Assembly: GCF_030151085.1 (NCBI RefSeq)
Contig: NZ_JASLER010000042.1
Span: 1 to 49,503 of the forward strand
Direction: 5' to 3'
Source: Bacteroides sp.
GTDB taxonomy: Bacteria > Bacteroidota > Bacteroidia > Bacteroidales > Bacteroidaceae
DNA length: 49,503 bases
The notes beneath the pieces were generated by a model. That model was given only the letters and a program-made list of their open reading frames with translations. It searched no databases and was not told the DNA's origin. The position numbers were made by a program, and so were the translations under genes. Below, piece after piece: positions 27,201 to 35,700 of the stretch (the stretch's first letter is position 1; each line of letters starts with the position of its first letter).

Positions 27201-27370
27201 ACATCAGTCACAGTACCTATAGCCGGATTAGATTTTACTGATACATTAGCACCGGGGACCGTTTCATTCGTAGGATCATATACGACTCCTTGTACATTAA
27301 TTTGTTGGGCAAACAGCTGCAAGGAACATAAGATAGCGCAAAGCAGCATTAGGATTTTCTTTCGTTTCAT
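24260..27370 (-). CDS. susC: SusC/RagA TonB-linked outer-membrane transporter
   Basis: A 1036-residue TonB-dependent importer for oligosaccharides. A signal peptide (1-21, FAQQ) is followed by a carboxypeptidase-D-like domain (about 25-100, VQGVVYDPTNETVPGANVSV), a TonB box region (DEVIVVGYG, about 104-112) and the plug domain with LYIVDGMP and AASAAIYGARGANGVILI. A barrel follows, ending in a terminal phenylalanine (GANITF) as required for BAM insertion. It pairs with susD immediately downstream. The 316-bp upstream gap carries the GH18 terminator, so susCD probably has its own promoter. Confidence 0.96.
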   Translation of the reverse strand: MKRKKILMLLCAILCSLQLFAQQINVQGVVYDPTNETVPGANVSVKSNPAIGTVTDVDGRFSLKASVGDVLVFSFIGYENVEHKLTAGDTNLKVRFADSSELLDEVIVVGYGVQKKSVLSSAVSRVTSEELDRGNPTNIQNAMKGKVSGVQIISNSGQPGAESKIRIRGTGTVNDANPLYIVDGMPSESGINHLNPSDIESIEVLKDAASAAIYGARGANGVILITTKKGVKGKATLNYEFTYGIQNPSKKIDLLGSSDYQMLMNEMAKNSNKDPYFPTTSNVNTDWQKELQNKNAPITNHKVSLSGGSENSTYYASFGYLKQEGIFAKGHSDYERYNVRLNYNNVLLDTKSRNWLNKISFGAIASYSKTIQTGNTINNSESSGIISSMNMLPPTEPVYQTDPTKLAEYDITYPNRVIAPNGQSYNIIEMREITNPLAAIQVNHNQRTMPQNFGANFNLDVDLLPGLKFKTTYGAEWVFNSIKNVTPVYELNATSKNSTSKVEDKKRESSYWQWENVLSYNKSFGRHNVGALLGTSMSSYHYSNLEAEDYNLLIVDIDKGYIDTATAPEEQSKVWGGAEDHRIASVFGRINYNYDEKYLLEAVVRRDGSSNFGRSHQYATFPSVSVGWVLTREEFMANKPSWFDFAKIRFSWGQNGNERIGAFAYTSMMSQGKNAVIDGKVYTGMLPKGYANADLKWETSEQTDLGLDLRFFNSALTFSADYFVKKTKDMLLSMPIPLYTSYSSMTVNQGTVKNEGLELEASYRFKAGDVNFGISGNASYVKNTVTNQGPDRAGLDGIGGGMGGQVTYRENGRPFGFFYGYIHDGIFQNQQEIDNYTYVNANGETKKKQPDAKPGDIRFKDLDGKDGINGEDRTMIGDPNPDWTYGLTLTADWKGFDFNAFFQGSVGNDIYKLYRRSNATFGNYDKSWLNRWHGEGTSNWVPRIVEGDNNNYQISDFFVEDGSYLRLKVLQIGYRLPSQLLQKAGIKGLRFFVQGENLFTITNYTGYDPEVGTRNGLDGGTYPQARTYTIGANITF

Positions 27371-27686
27371 AAATAGTAGTATTAGTTGATAAATTAAGGG
27401 TTATTTCTCTAATTGAATTCTTGTTAATGAATAGTCATTTAAAATATATGCATAGGCCAAAGATTAATTAAGTATTAATAATCGTGTAACTTTTCAATAA
27501 GCGAAAATAGGTATTCCATAGAAGAACAATGTCGAATATTTCTCATAAGAGGTTCATTTCCTATCATTCAAATCAAAAAGGTTTTATTTTAAACTTAAGG
27601 TGATAAATTTTAAACCTATCAAAAAAAAGCGGCTACACTGGTGTGTAACCGCTATATACCTAATTAGCAAATCAGAGACTTTAGTA
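27371..27686. other. 316-bp susC leader region
   Basis: AT-rich. It contains the terminator of the GH18 operon at 27621-27653. Between there and susC, only a one-mismatch -7 box (TATTTTCG, minus strand, 27502-27509) is visible. An imperfect box is common where a hybrid two-component regulator activates. No repeat array is present. Confidence 0.4.
27621..27653 (-). terminator. Rho-independent terminator after GH18-ThuA
   Basis: On the minus strand, AGCGGTTACAC (complement of 27643-27653) pairs with GTGTAGCCGCT (complement of 27628-27638), with one wobble and a 4-nt loop. It is followed by T8 (27621-27628). Confidence 0.92.
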
Positions 27687-29414
27687 CTATTTATCCAAAG
27701 TCCAATTTATGGCATTTCTGAACATAGTCGTAAATTCCTTCGTATCATACAGCCTCTTACTGTGTCCCATTTGGAAGTAAACATTACGTGCTTTCTTATC
27801 CTTATTAACCCAAACCACAGGATGGTCACCCATCTTGATATCCGATGCAGGAGTATAAGTTGATTCATCTACTCTAGCCAGCACTTGTACATTCGGACGG
27901 GGATTCTTATCGTATGTATACCACTCGTCATCAGGAACGACAAACGAAGAAGGTACGCCTTTCATTACAGGATGCTTTTTATTTTCTATGATAACCGTAC
28001 CATCTGCCAGCGGAGCTATGTAACCTTTGAACCGGATACCGCCCATAAAGTCGGAGAACCAAGGCCACATCTGATAACCATCAAACTCACCCAGCAATGT
28101 GGCATGATGGAAACCAATCCAGCCCCCTTTACCTTTTTCTATATAGTTAATGAAAGCATTTTCCGCTTCCTTTGGCCACGTATATGGCGGAAAGTCCAGT
28201 TGGATAATCAGGCTGAACTGTGACAAATAAGCCTCTGTAATGGGAGTTGCATTATTAATCTCCGTAATACTGAAATTCAGGTTTCTACCTTCATCTGCCA
28301 ACCATTTCATTCCGGCATCGGTAAATCCGCCATGTTGTCCACCTCTTTCGGTCAATACAAGTACTTTCGTCTTATTTGGCTTGCCTAATAAGACTTCAGC
28401 CACTGTGCGACGCAAATCACCTTTTTCGTTGTCACCGCTGTAATCCCAATACATACCTCCTAGCAAATCTCTGTTTACGATATACTGGCATTTAATTGCC
28501 AACGAACGAGGATTCTCAAATCCAAAGACAAGTGTATCATTCTTATTCACCAAATAGGGCACTTGTGCTACATCATCCCACTTTTCTGTAAAGTCTTTAC
28601 TGGTATTCCCCACTTTATTAAAATCTTGAAAGCTGGGATAGTTAGCACCGCCACGACCATAGAACGGCATCCCCATCACTAACTTAGAAGGAGGTACACC
28701 AGCTTTCAGATGGGCATTTACAGCTTGGTCCGAAGTAATATCTCCACTATTTGCCGAAGGATACAGTGCAGAATGATGTTTCGGGGCATTTGCCATATCG
28801 TATGCCATAATATTCACAAAGTCAATATAAGGAAGTATAGCTTTAAAATCAATGTATTGCGCAGAAGCGGCAGTAGCCAGTGTCAGTTCCTTCTTATCAC
28901 CTATCGCTGCTCTGATATCACGCATCAAAAGTGTGAAGTTCTTCGTATCATCGGGCGAAGAAGATATCTTTGCCACAGAACTGGTAGGATATTCCCAATC
29001 GATATCTATACCATCCAAACCAAACTCTTTCACTACGCGTTCGCAGTCTTTGGCAAATGCCAACCTATTCTCATCGCTGGCAGCCATTTCGCTGAAACGT
29101 CCACTTTCCCAACCACCGATAGAAAGCAGTACTTTCAATTCGTGTTTCTGCTTCTTTAAGGCTACAATTTGTTTCAATCGTTCTTCATTGTCAATTCTGA
29201 CGCCATTAAAAGTATCGTTTACATGACCGAAAGCATAGTTGATATGTGTCATGTATTGAGGTTCGGGTATAACGTCACTCCAAGAAGTAACGTATGCAAC
29301 TATCACTTTTGAGTCGAAAGGTTTCGCAACATTTTCTCCCGACTTAGCACTACCATTCGAAGCTAATACAGCCAGGATGGTGACCAAAATCAATTTAAGT
29401 TTTTTCATAAGCAT
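27687..29414 (-). CDS. GH18 chitinase-like and ThuA domain fusion, secreted
   Basis: A 575-residue exported protein (signal peptide within residues 1-25; the ATG at 29408, encoding residue 3, is an equally good start). Residues about 34-345 are a GH18 TIM barrel with SIGGWESG and the catalytic DGIDIDWE at 134-141, acid E141. This is the full DxxDxDxE motif needed for substrate-assisted hydrolysis of GlcNAc links. Residues about 350-573 are a ThuA domain with GGWIGFHHA, HPVMKGVPSSFV, EWYTY, DHPVVWVNK and YFQMGHSKRLYD, matching the stand-alone ThuA at 21391-22203. There is no frameshift at the junction. It begins 5 bp after the sugar permease gene. GH18 covers chitinases and endo-beta-N-acetylglucosaminidases; which applies is unclear. 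Confidence 0.9.
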   Translation of the reverse strand: MLMKKLKLILVTILAVLASNGSAKSGENVAKPFDSKVIVAYVTSWSDVIPEPQYMTHINYAFGHVNDTFNGVRIDNEERLKQIVALKKQKHELKVLLSIGGWESGRFSEMAASDENRLAFAKDCERVVKEFGLDGIDIDWEYPTSSVAKISSSPDDTKNFTLLMRDIRAAIGDKKELTLATAASAQYIDFKAILPYIDFVNIMAYDMANAPKHHSALYPSANSGDITSDQAVNAHLKAGVPPSKLVMGMPFYGRGGANYPSFQDFNKVGNTSKDFTEKWDDVAQVPYLVNKNDTLVFGFENPRSLAIKCQYIVNRDLLGGMYWDYSGDNEKGDLRRTVAEVLLGKPNKTKVLVLTERGGQHGGFTDAGMKWLADEGRNLNFSITEINNATPITEAYLSQFSLIIQLDFPPYTWPKEAENAFINYIEKGKGGWIGFHHATLLGEFDGYQMWPWFSDFMGGIRFKGYIAPLADGTVIIENKKHPVMKGVPSSFVVPDDEWYTYDKNPRPNVQVLARVDESTYTPASDIKMGDHPVVWVNKDKKARNVYFQMGHSKRLYDTKEFTTMFRNAINWTLDK

Positions 29415-29419
29415 TCTAT

Positions 29420-30679
29420 TTAATCAGCAGTTTGACGAACTCGTGAACCTATCAAGGCATAATATAGCATAAATACTTCACCAAAAATTACAATAAACCA
29501 AGACCATCTCCAACCTCCGAGCACATCAGCAAGTACACCTTGCAATAAAGGCAAGATAGCGCCGCCTACTACTCCAATCATAAACACACCGGATGCAACC
29601 GAAGTATATTTCCCTAAATGTGCTACAGATAGGGTAAATATGGCACCCCACATAATAGAATGGAACAATCCTACTGCAGTTAGCAACCACGGATTATTCA
29701 AAAGAATAGCCAAAACGGCAAGTATTCCCGCTAATATGGTGGTAACCATAAGCTGTACACGGGGAGAAATCTTGCTCAAGGAGCTACCAACTAATCGACC
29801 TACAAGCATGCCACCCCAATATAAGGTAGCCATCAATGCCGGTGAAGCATAATTCATTTCTATAGCGTATAGGTTTATATTGGCACCTATACAGACTTCA
29901 ACTCCTACATAAAAGAAAATAGCTACTACTCCTAAAGTAAGGTGGCTGAATGACCAGACACTTTTTTCAAGCTTCTCTCCTTTCTCAACTCTGGTTCCTT
30001 GTATATCGGGCAAAGATAGCTTCATTAATATTAAAACAATCAAAGATATGACTACCATTAACACAAAAAATGGAATCATCAGTTGATCGATTTGAATATC
30101 TTCCATTGCTAAACCTCCAAAAACAACGCCTGTTACAAAATAAGGAGCAAGGGTAGTTCCTACAGAATTGGCAGAACCACCGATTGCCAAGCGTTGAATG
30201 GACTGTGTCCCTTTCACATGGCATGCCGTAAGATAAGGGTTAATAACAACCTGCAAAATAGTAGCAGATGCTCCAACCACAAATGAACCTAAAAGAAATA
30301 TCAAAAAGCCACCGGGAATTACATTTTCACCTACATGCCAATTGGCTCCGGGAAAGTGCACGGTAAAGTAGGAAGAAGCAAAGAATAATCCTAATCCGAC
30401 TATCATTACCAGCAGTCCACGCATCAACGTACCCTTGTAACCATGTTTGCTGATCCAAGATGAACCAACTCCTCCACAGACCGGATAAGCCAGAAACCAT
30501 GAAAAGGTAATTAAAGTAGCAAATGTATTTTTCAATCCCCCCACTTCTGCAAGGAATGTTTCTTTCAGAGGACCTTGAAACTGAGTATTGGCAGTAGTAA
30601 GGAAACCGACAATAAAGAATAGGAATACCATTGTTATAAATGGTCCCATATAGTTTATTTGTTTTTCTTGTTGTGTCAT
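29420..30679 (-). CDS. Sugar MFS permease, FucP/NagP type
   Basis: A 419-residue inner-membrane proton-sugar symporter with about 12 transmembrane helices. The N-terminus (FLFFIVGFLTTANTQFQGPLK) and the pattern of long helices match the fucose/glucose-galactose/N-acetylglucosamine permease group of the major facilitator superfamily. It probably moves the monosaccharide or short oligosaccharide released by the secreted enzymes into the cytoplasm. With nagB and a ROK kinase upstream, an amino sugar is the best guess. It lies 5 bp before the GH18-ThuA gene, and the 205-bp gap to nagB carries a repeat array. Confidence 0.88.
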   Translation of the reverse strand: MTQQEKQINYMGPFITMVFLFFIVGFLTTANTQFQGPLKETFLAEVGGLKNTFATLITFSWFLAYPVCGGVGSSWISKHGYKGTLMRGLLVMIVGLGLFFASSYFTVHFPGANWHVGENVIPGGFLIFLLGSFVVGASATILQVVINPYLTACHVKGTQSIQRLAIGGSANSVGTTLAPYFVTGVVFGGLAMEDIQIDQLMIPFFVLMVVISLIVLILMKLSLPDIQGTRVEKGEKLEKSVWSFSHLTLGVVAIFFYVGVEVCIGANINLYAIEMNYASPALMATLYWGGMLVGRLVGSSLSKISPRVQLMVTTILAGILAVLAILLNNPWLLTAVGLFHSIMWGAIFTLSVAHLGKYTSVASGVFMIGVVGGAILPLLQGVLADVLGGWRWSWFIVIFGEVFMLYYALIGSRVRQTAD

Positions 30680-30750
30680 GATAATTAATTTAAAGTATTT
30701 AGATATTAACTAATGTTTTTACGCACGTAAACTGCTTTAGGAGGCAGATA

Positions 30751-30836
30751 ATGTTCCCCGGTGCCGAGCCATGCGTTCCTCGGTGTCGAACAATGTGTTC
30801 CTCGGTGTCGAGCCCAATGTTCCTCGGTGTCGGAAA
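30751..30836. repeat. Four-unit degenerate tandem array, period about 22 bp
   Basis: Units begin at 30751, 30771, 30793 and 30817 (20, 22, 24 and 20 bp). The shared core is GTTCCTCGGTGTCGA, and TGTTC/GAACA ends give an internal dyad in the middle units. It lies between the nagB 3' end and the permease start, both leftward. Confidence 0.8.
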
Positions 30837-30884
30837 ATTCCCCCATTCTTTACTAACTACTGATATTTTGCAATTGTAAAGAAT

Positions 30885-31622
30885 TTAATAGGAGCAGGAA
30901 AGTTTGGAAGCAGCTGCGTTATCAAACAGAAACTCGCAATTCGGATGAAGTTGCAAGATAGAAGCAGGAATGTCTGTTGTCACAGGTCCTTCGAGCATTT
31001 CTTTAACTATATCCGCCTTGTTTGCACCTTTGGCTACCAATACAATCTTGCGGGCTTGCATGATGTTCTTTATTCCTAGGGTAGCACCACCCAACTCCTT
31101 ATCCGCAGGCGTGTTTGTCTCTCTACGGATACGTGTTTCTAATTCAACATTCATTTTGGTTACCCAAGCTTCTCCTTCAAAAGGAGATTGAGGCTGGTTG
31201 AAACCTAAGTGTCCGTTCTCTCCCAATCCCAGAATCAGCAGGTCAATACCTCCACGGTTGGCAATCTCTTGCTGAAAGTCCTTACAAGCTTTGTCAAAGT
31301 CATCGGAGACAGTAGGCAGCATCAAGAAGTTTTCTTCTTTAATACCCAGGCTATCCATTAATTCGGTTTTAAGCATCGTATAGCATGCTCCTACATATTC
31401 ACGCGGTACGTTGGTTACTTCATCAAGTCCGAAGAAGGTAGTAGATGCAACATTAAATGGATATTCCGAATAGATTTTTCCAATCAAACGGTGCAAGTTT
31501 CCTGTAGTACGTCCGGTTGAAAGACCGATAACACTTTCGGGCTTATTCAATATTTCGCCAATAATACGCCAAGCAGCAGTACAATCGAATTCTCTCTCGC
31601 TATTTGCGACGGTTATTTTCAT
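30885..31622 (-). CDS. nagB: Glucosamine-6-phosphate deaminase
   Basis: Converts glucosamine 6-phosphate to fructose 6-phosphate and ammonia in the cytoplasm. Diagnostic pieces are GLSTGRTTGNLH (about residues 39-50), the catalytic Asp in FFGLDEVTNVP, and LGLGENGHLGFNQP with the ring-opening His. At 245 residues it is slightly shorter than E. coli NagB. It is 29 bp downstream of the ROK kinase gene. No nagA deacetylase is in the window, so acetylated sugar would need one from elsewhere, or the substrate yields free glucosamine. Confidence 0.92.
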   Translation of the reverse strand: MKITVANSEREFDCTAAWRIIGEILNKPESVIGLSTGRTTGNLHRLIGKIYSEYPFNVASTTFFGLDEVTNVPREYVGACYTMLKTELMDSLGIKEENFLMLPTVSDDFDKACKDFQQEIANRGGIDLLILGLGENGHLGFNQPQSPFEGEAWVTKMNVELETRIRRETNTPADKELGGATLGIKNIMQARKIVLVAKGANKADIVKEMLEGPVTTDIPASILQLHPNCEFLFDNAAASKLSCSY

Positions 31623-31651
31623 ACTATATATAAGGTATTAAGATTACTGTT

Positions 31652-32593
31652 TTACATATTCATGGCTACTGCACCTGCACCCAACAAACCAATAAAACCG
31701 GGGTTCAGTTTTGTAATAACTACTCCGTTGCTCACAAATCGCATAGTAGTGGGATGAAGCTTTTCCAAAATCTTTTCGTGCATATAGCCATCGGCTACGA
31801 TACCACCGCCCAGTACTACTGTATCAGGATCAATTACACGCACCAAGTTCATTATAAGATTAGCAATAGCTTCAGCAGCATTATCTACCAGAACTTTACA
31901 AAGTGGATCGCCCTTCTGACTAAGCGTAAATACTTCGCTGACAAGCACCCGTTCTCCCTTTTCTGCAGGTATATGCAAGTTCGTTTCATATTGATTACGC
32001 AACAAACGTGCACAGTTATCAAATCCGATACCTGCTGCAATAGCTTCTACGCAATCCATTCTTCCACATCCACACTTGATACCGATATTCACGCCTACAC
32101 GTACATGCCCTACTTCACCGGCATTAAAATGACTTCCTCGTATCTGTCTGCCATTTATTACCGTACCTACCGCAATACCGGTACCTACATTTACGTAGAT
32201 GAAATTCTTGGAGATCTGTCCGAAGCCCCAAACGCGCTCGGCTCTTGTAGCACTCTTTACATCATTATCAATATGGCAAGGAATATCGTATATCTCTGAT
32301 AATTCCTTTGCCAATGCTATCGGTTGTGTACGACTAGGATCAATTTGCAACCAGATACCTTTATTAGGATCGACACGGCCTATCAAACCGACACCCATTC
32401 CTAATGGTTTCTTGTCATACCAACCTACAGTTCTGATATAATCATCAAGTGATGATTTAATAATTTCCAGTGCGGCCTGCTGATTAAAGTAACCGGAATC
32501 ATATTTCTTATATTTCAAAATATTACCGTTACTATCTACCTCGCCAATCAAGAGCTTGGTACCACCTAAATCAAGAGCTAAATAAGTTTCCAT
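31652..32593 (-). CDS. ROK family sugar kinase
   Basis: A 313-residue ROK-fold protein without a DNA-binding domain, so a kinase rather than a repressor. The phosphate-binding LDLGGTKL is at residues 6-13. The catalytic region is HIDNDVKSA, and VNVGTGIAVG follows. The ROK zinc site reads CGCGRMDCVEA, with Asp where Gly is usual before the third Cys. Context (nagB, GH18) suggests glucosamine or N-acetylglucosamine as substrate, but glucokinase cannot be excluded. A dyad TAATATTG/CAATATTA lies just upstream. Confidence 0.88.
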   Translation of the reverse strand: METYLALDLGGTKLLIGEVDSNGNILKYKKYDSGYFNQQAALEIIKSSLDDYIRTVGWYDKKPLGMGVGLIGRVDPNKGIWLQIDPSRTQPIALAKELSEIYDIPCHIDNDVKSATRAERVWGFGQISKNFIYVNVGTGIAVGTVINGRQIRGSHFNAGEVGHVRVGVNIGIKCGCGRMDCVEAIAAGIGFDNCARLLRNQYETNLHIPAEKGERVLVSEVFTLSQKGDPLCKVLVDNAAEAIANLIMNLVRVIDPDTVVLGGGIVADGYMHEKILEKLHPTTMRFVSNGVVITKLNPGFIGLLGAGAVAMNM

Positions 32594-32608
32594 TTTATAT
32601 GCGTTTTT

Positions 32609-32635
32609 TAATATTGTTTTCTGTTCACAATATTA
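32609..32635. promoter_or_regulatory. Inverted repeat upstream of the ROK kinase
   Basis: Perfect 8-bp arms TAATATTG (32609-32616) and CAATATTA (32628-32635), 11 bp apart, 16 bp before the ROK ATG. It could be an operator or a leader hairpin; AT-rich chance pairing is also possible. Confidence 0.3.
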
Positions 32636-32721
32636 CGCACTATCAAGGAAACAAGGGTTTATTTTTTAACAAAAAAGGTTCGATACTTGTCCGCAAGAGT
32701 CGAAAAGCTGTTTTTATAGCT

Positions 32722-35700
32722 TTAAATTTTGCTCGGACTAATATTAAACTGCTTTTTAAAGCATGTACTGAAATATTTAGGATCAGCAAAACCAACCATA
32801 CCTGCTACATCGGCAATCGAATATTTCCGTGAAGCCAACAATTCTTTTGCCTTGTTCAGACGTACAATTCTGATAAAATCATTAGGTCCTTGACCGGTCA
32901 ATGTCTTCATCTTATTAAAAACAGAAGTACGGCTCATACCCAACTTTCGGCAGAAATCATTGATAGAAAGTTCTGAATTAGCTAATTCATCATTAACTAC
33001 CTCCATTACTTTATCTAAAAACTCTTTATCCAGTTGACTGGTATAATCAATCTCTTCTGGTTGGGACTCCATAGATAAGACGGTATCACGTAACCGTTGC
33101 CTGTTTTGAAGAATGTTCCGTATTCGCACCTTCAATACTGACAAATCAAAAGGTTTGATAATATAGTCATTTGCGCCGGCTTGCAACCCGAAGATTATAT
33201 TCTCCCGCTCACTAAGTGCAGTAAGCAAAATAATCGGGATATGACTCGTATCTACCGAAGACTTCAAGATGCGGCATAGCTCATCCCCTTCCAATACCGG
33301 CATGACTATATCTGAGATGATAAGATCCGGATTAATTTCTCTCGCCATTTCCAAAGCTTTTCCTCCATCGGGCACACCTATTACTTTATATTCAGAAGAG
33401 AGACTATTCACCAGATATTCCCGCATATCAGGATCATCCTCTGCCAACAAAAGTACATTTTTACCAGCATCTTCGGAGTGTTCAAATGCAGCGTCAGTAG
33501 AGATTTGTGCCTCCTGGTTATCTTCTTGTTGTTCAACAACTACACTCGATTTTATCTTTTGTGGAAAAACAACTGTAAAAGTAGTGCCCTTTCCCTCTAC
33601 GCTACTGAACGAAATACTACCATGATGTTGTTTAACAATCCGGCGGGTTATCATCAATCCAATACCTGAACCGGTCTCTTCATAATTCATCGCATTTTGT
33701 GCGCGATAATATTCATGGAAAATATTACTTTGTTCTTCTTCAGGGATACCGATACCCGTATCTCTTACTTCGATTGCCCACTTTTTCTTATTTGTTTTTA
33801 CAAGAATGTGTATGATCCCCTTCTCCGTATATTTCAATGCGTTAGAAAGTAGGTTATCAATGATATGATCCATTTTTTCCCTGTCAATCCATACTTTAGG
33901 CATATCCGGCTCAACTTCCAGTTGCATCTCTACGCCTTTTTGCATAGCCGCCAGATGAAACTCTGCTATTTTCTCCTCCAGATAGTTTTTAATATCATAT
34001 TGAGATACTTTCAGATATTCGGCATGTAGCTCTGCTTTCTGCAAATCCAGCAATTGGGTAACCATAGTCAGTAGTTTCTCTACATTCTTCACAGCCACTC
34101 CAACCGTTCGCTTACTGTTTTCCGGGAGTCCTTCCTGTACTTCCAGTTCACTCAAAGGAGCCTTTATCAGAGTAATAGGAGTACGTATATCATGGGCTAT
34201 ACTGATAAACGAACGTATCTTCTCTTTTATCTTGTCTTCATTAGCTTTATGCTTTCTATATTGTATAAACATATAGATAAAAACAGACAAAAAGACGAAA
34301 TAAATTAACAATGCCCACCACGATATCCAATACGGAGCATTTACAATGATCTCCAAATCGCGCTCTCCTATCTGCTGCCCGGTATATTTATCAAAAGCAC
34401 GTAAACGGAAAGTATACTTACCGGGAGAAAGGTTCATATAATTCACACTCTGCACTGAATTAGAATGTTCCCATTGCTCATTATAGTTCGTCAACATATA
34501 CTCATACCTGATACGGTGGGGAGCTATAAAATTAATGGCAGAAAAAGATATGGAGAATGAATTTTGGTTGTATTTTAGTTTCAACTTCTGTGTATCATTG
34601 ATATTGGTCTTCAGCAAAGAACCTTTCATACCAGCTTTTACGGATTCGTAAAGTAACTTGAAATCAGTTAATATCAAATGAATAGGAGCATGTTGATTGA
34701 AGTCCAACGAAGGAGAAAAAGTGATAATACCTTCTGCCGTACCAAAAGCCAAAGATCCATTTGCCAGCTTCAAAGCAGCATTAGGATTATAGAATCCCCA
34801 TGTTATATCCAAAAAGTCATTGGCGCTTACTAAAATATCTCTCGAGGAATCTAAATAATAAAGCTCTTTCTCCGTACTTACCCAAATATGTCCGGCATTA
34901 TCTTCCAATAAGCTGTTCACTGAATTAGACGCTAGCCCATCACTTGTGGTATAAACACGAGTTTGTTTTTTAACCGAGTTAAAGCGGATAAGCCCTTCAC
35001 CATCTGTAGCCATCCAAATATCTCCGGACGAAGCTTGCAAAAGACAACGAATAGGATAATGCAAAGTAAAACTACCAAACTGTTGATGCCATTGTGTTTT
35101 CCCGGTCACTTTATCAAATATCGCCAATCCATCGCAACCGGCAAGTAGTAATGTACTTTTATCTCCCGCTTTGATATCTCCAACACAATCAATAGGATAA
35201 TAGGCATAAGTATCAGTCTGCATATTATAGCGCGTAAACTCTCCTTCTATACCTCCAAACCAAAGATTATCCCCCTCGGCATAAATAGCGTAAATGTAAT
35301 CTGTAGCTACACCTTTATCCGATTGCGCAGATCTTTTCGCTATTTTCTGTACACTACCGGTCTTCTTATTGATACGATAAAGTCCAATTCCATAGCCTCC
35401 TACCCAGACACTTCCTTTAGAATCTTCAGCAAGAGCCAATACCACCTTCCCACTATGGCCTGCATCGTCAAGAAAATGTGTCCACTTATTCTGTTTGGAT
35501 TGATAAAGGCTGATACCATTATTAGTGCCATACCAACAATCGCCTTCAGAATCCTGATAGATGACATTTATATGATCTGATTTTAAAGAATTAGTATTAT
35601 TCCGTTCATGCTTGATTCTTCTGATATCAGGCATATTCGGGTCCAGATAACTTATACCATTAGTAGATGTACTGATCCAAATACCGTTATGTTCATCTAC

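Noticed and set aside
31652..32593. ROK protein as a transcriptional repressor
   Set aside because: There is no N-terminal winged helix; the protein begins directly with the phosphate-binding motif of ROK kinases.
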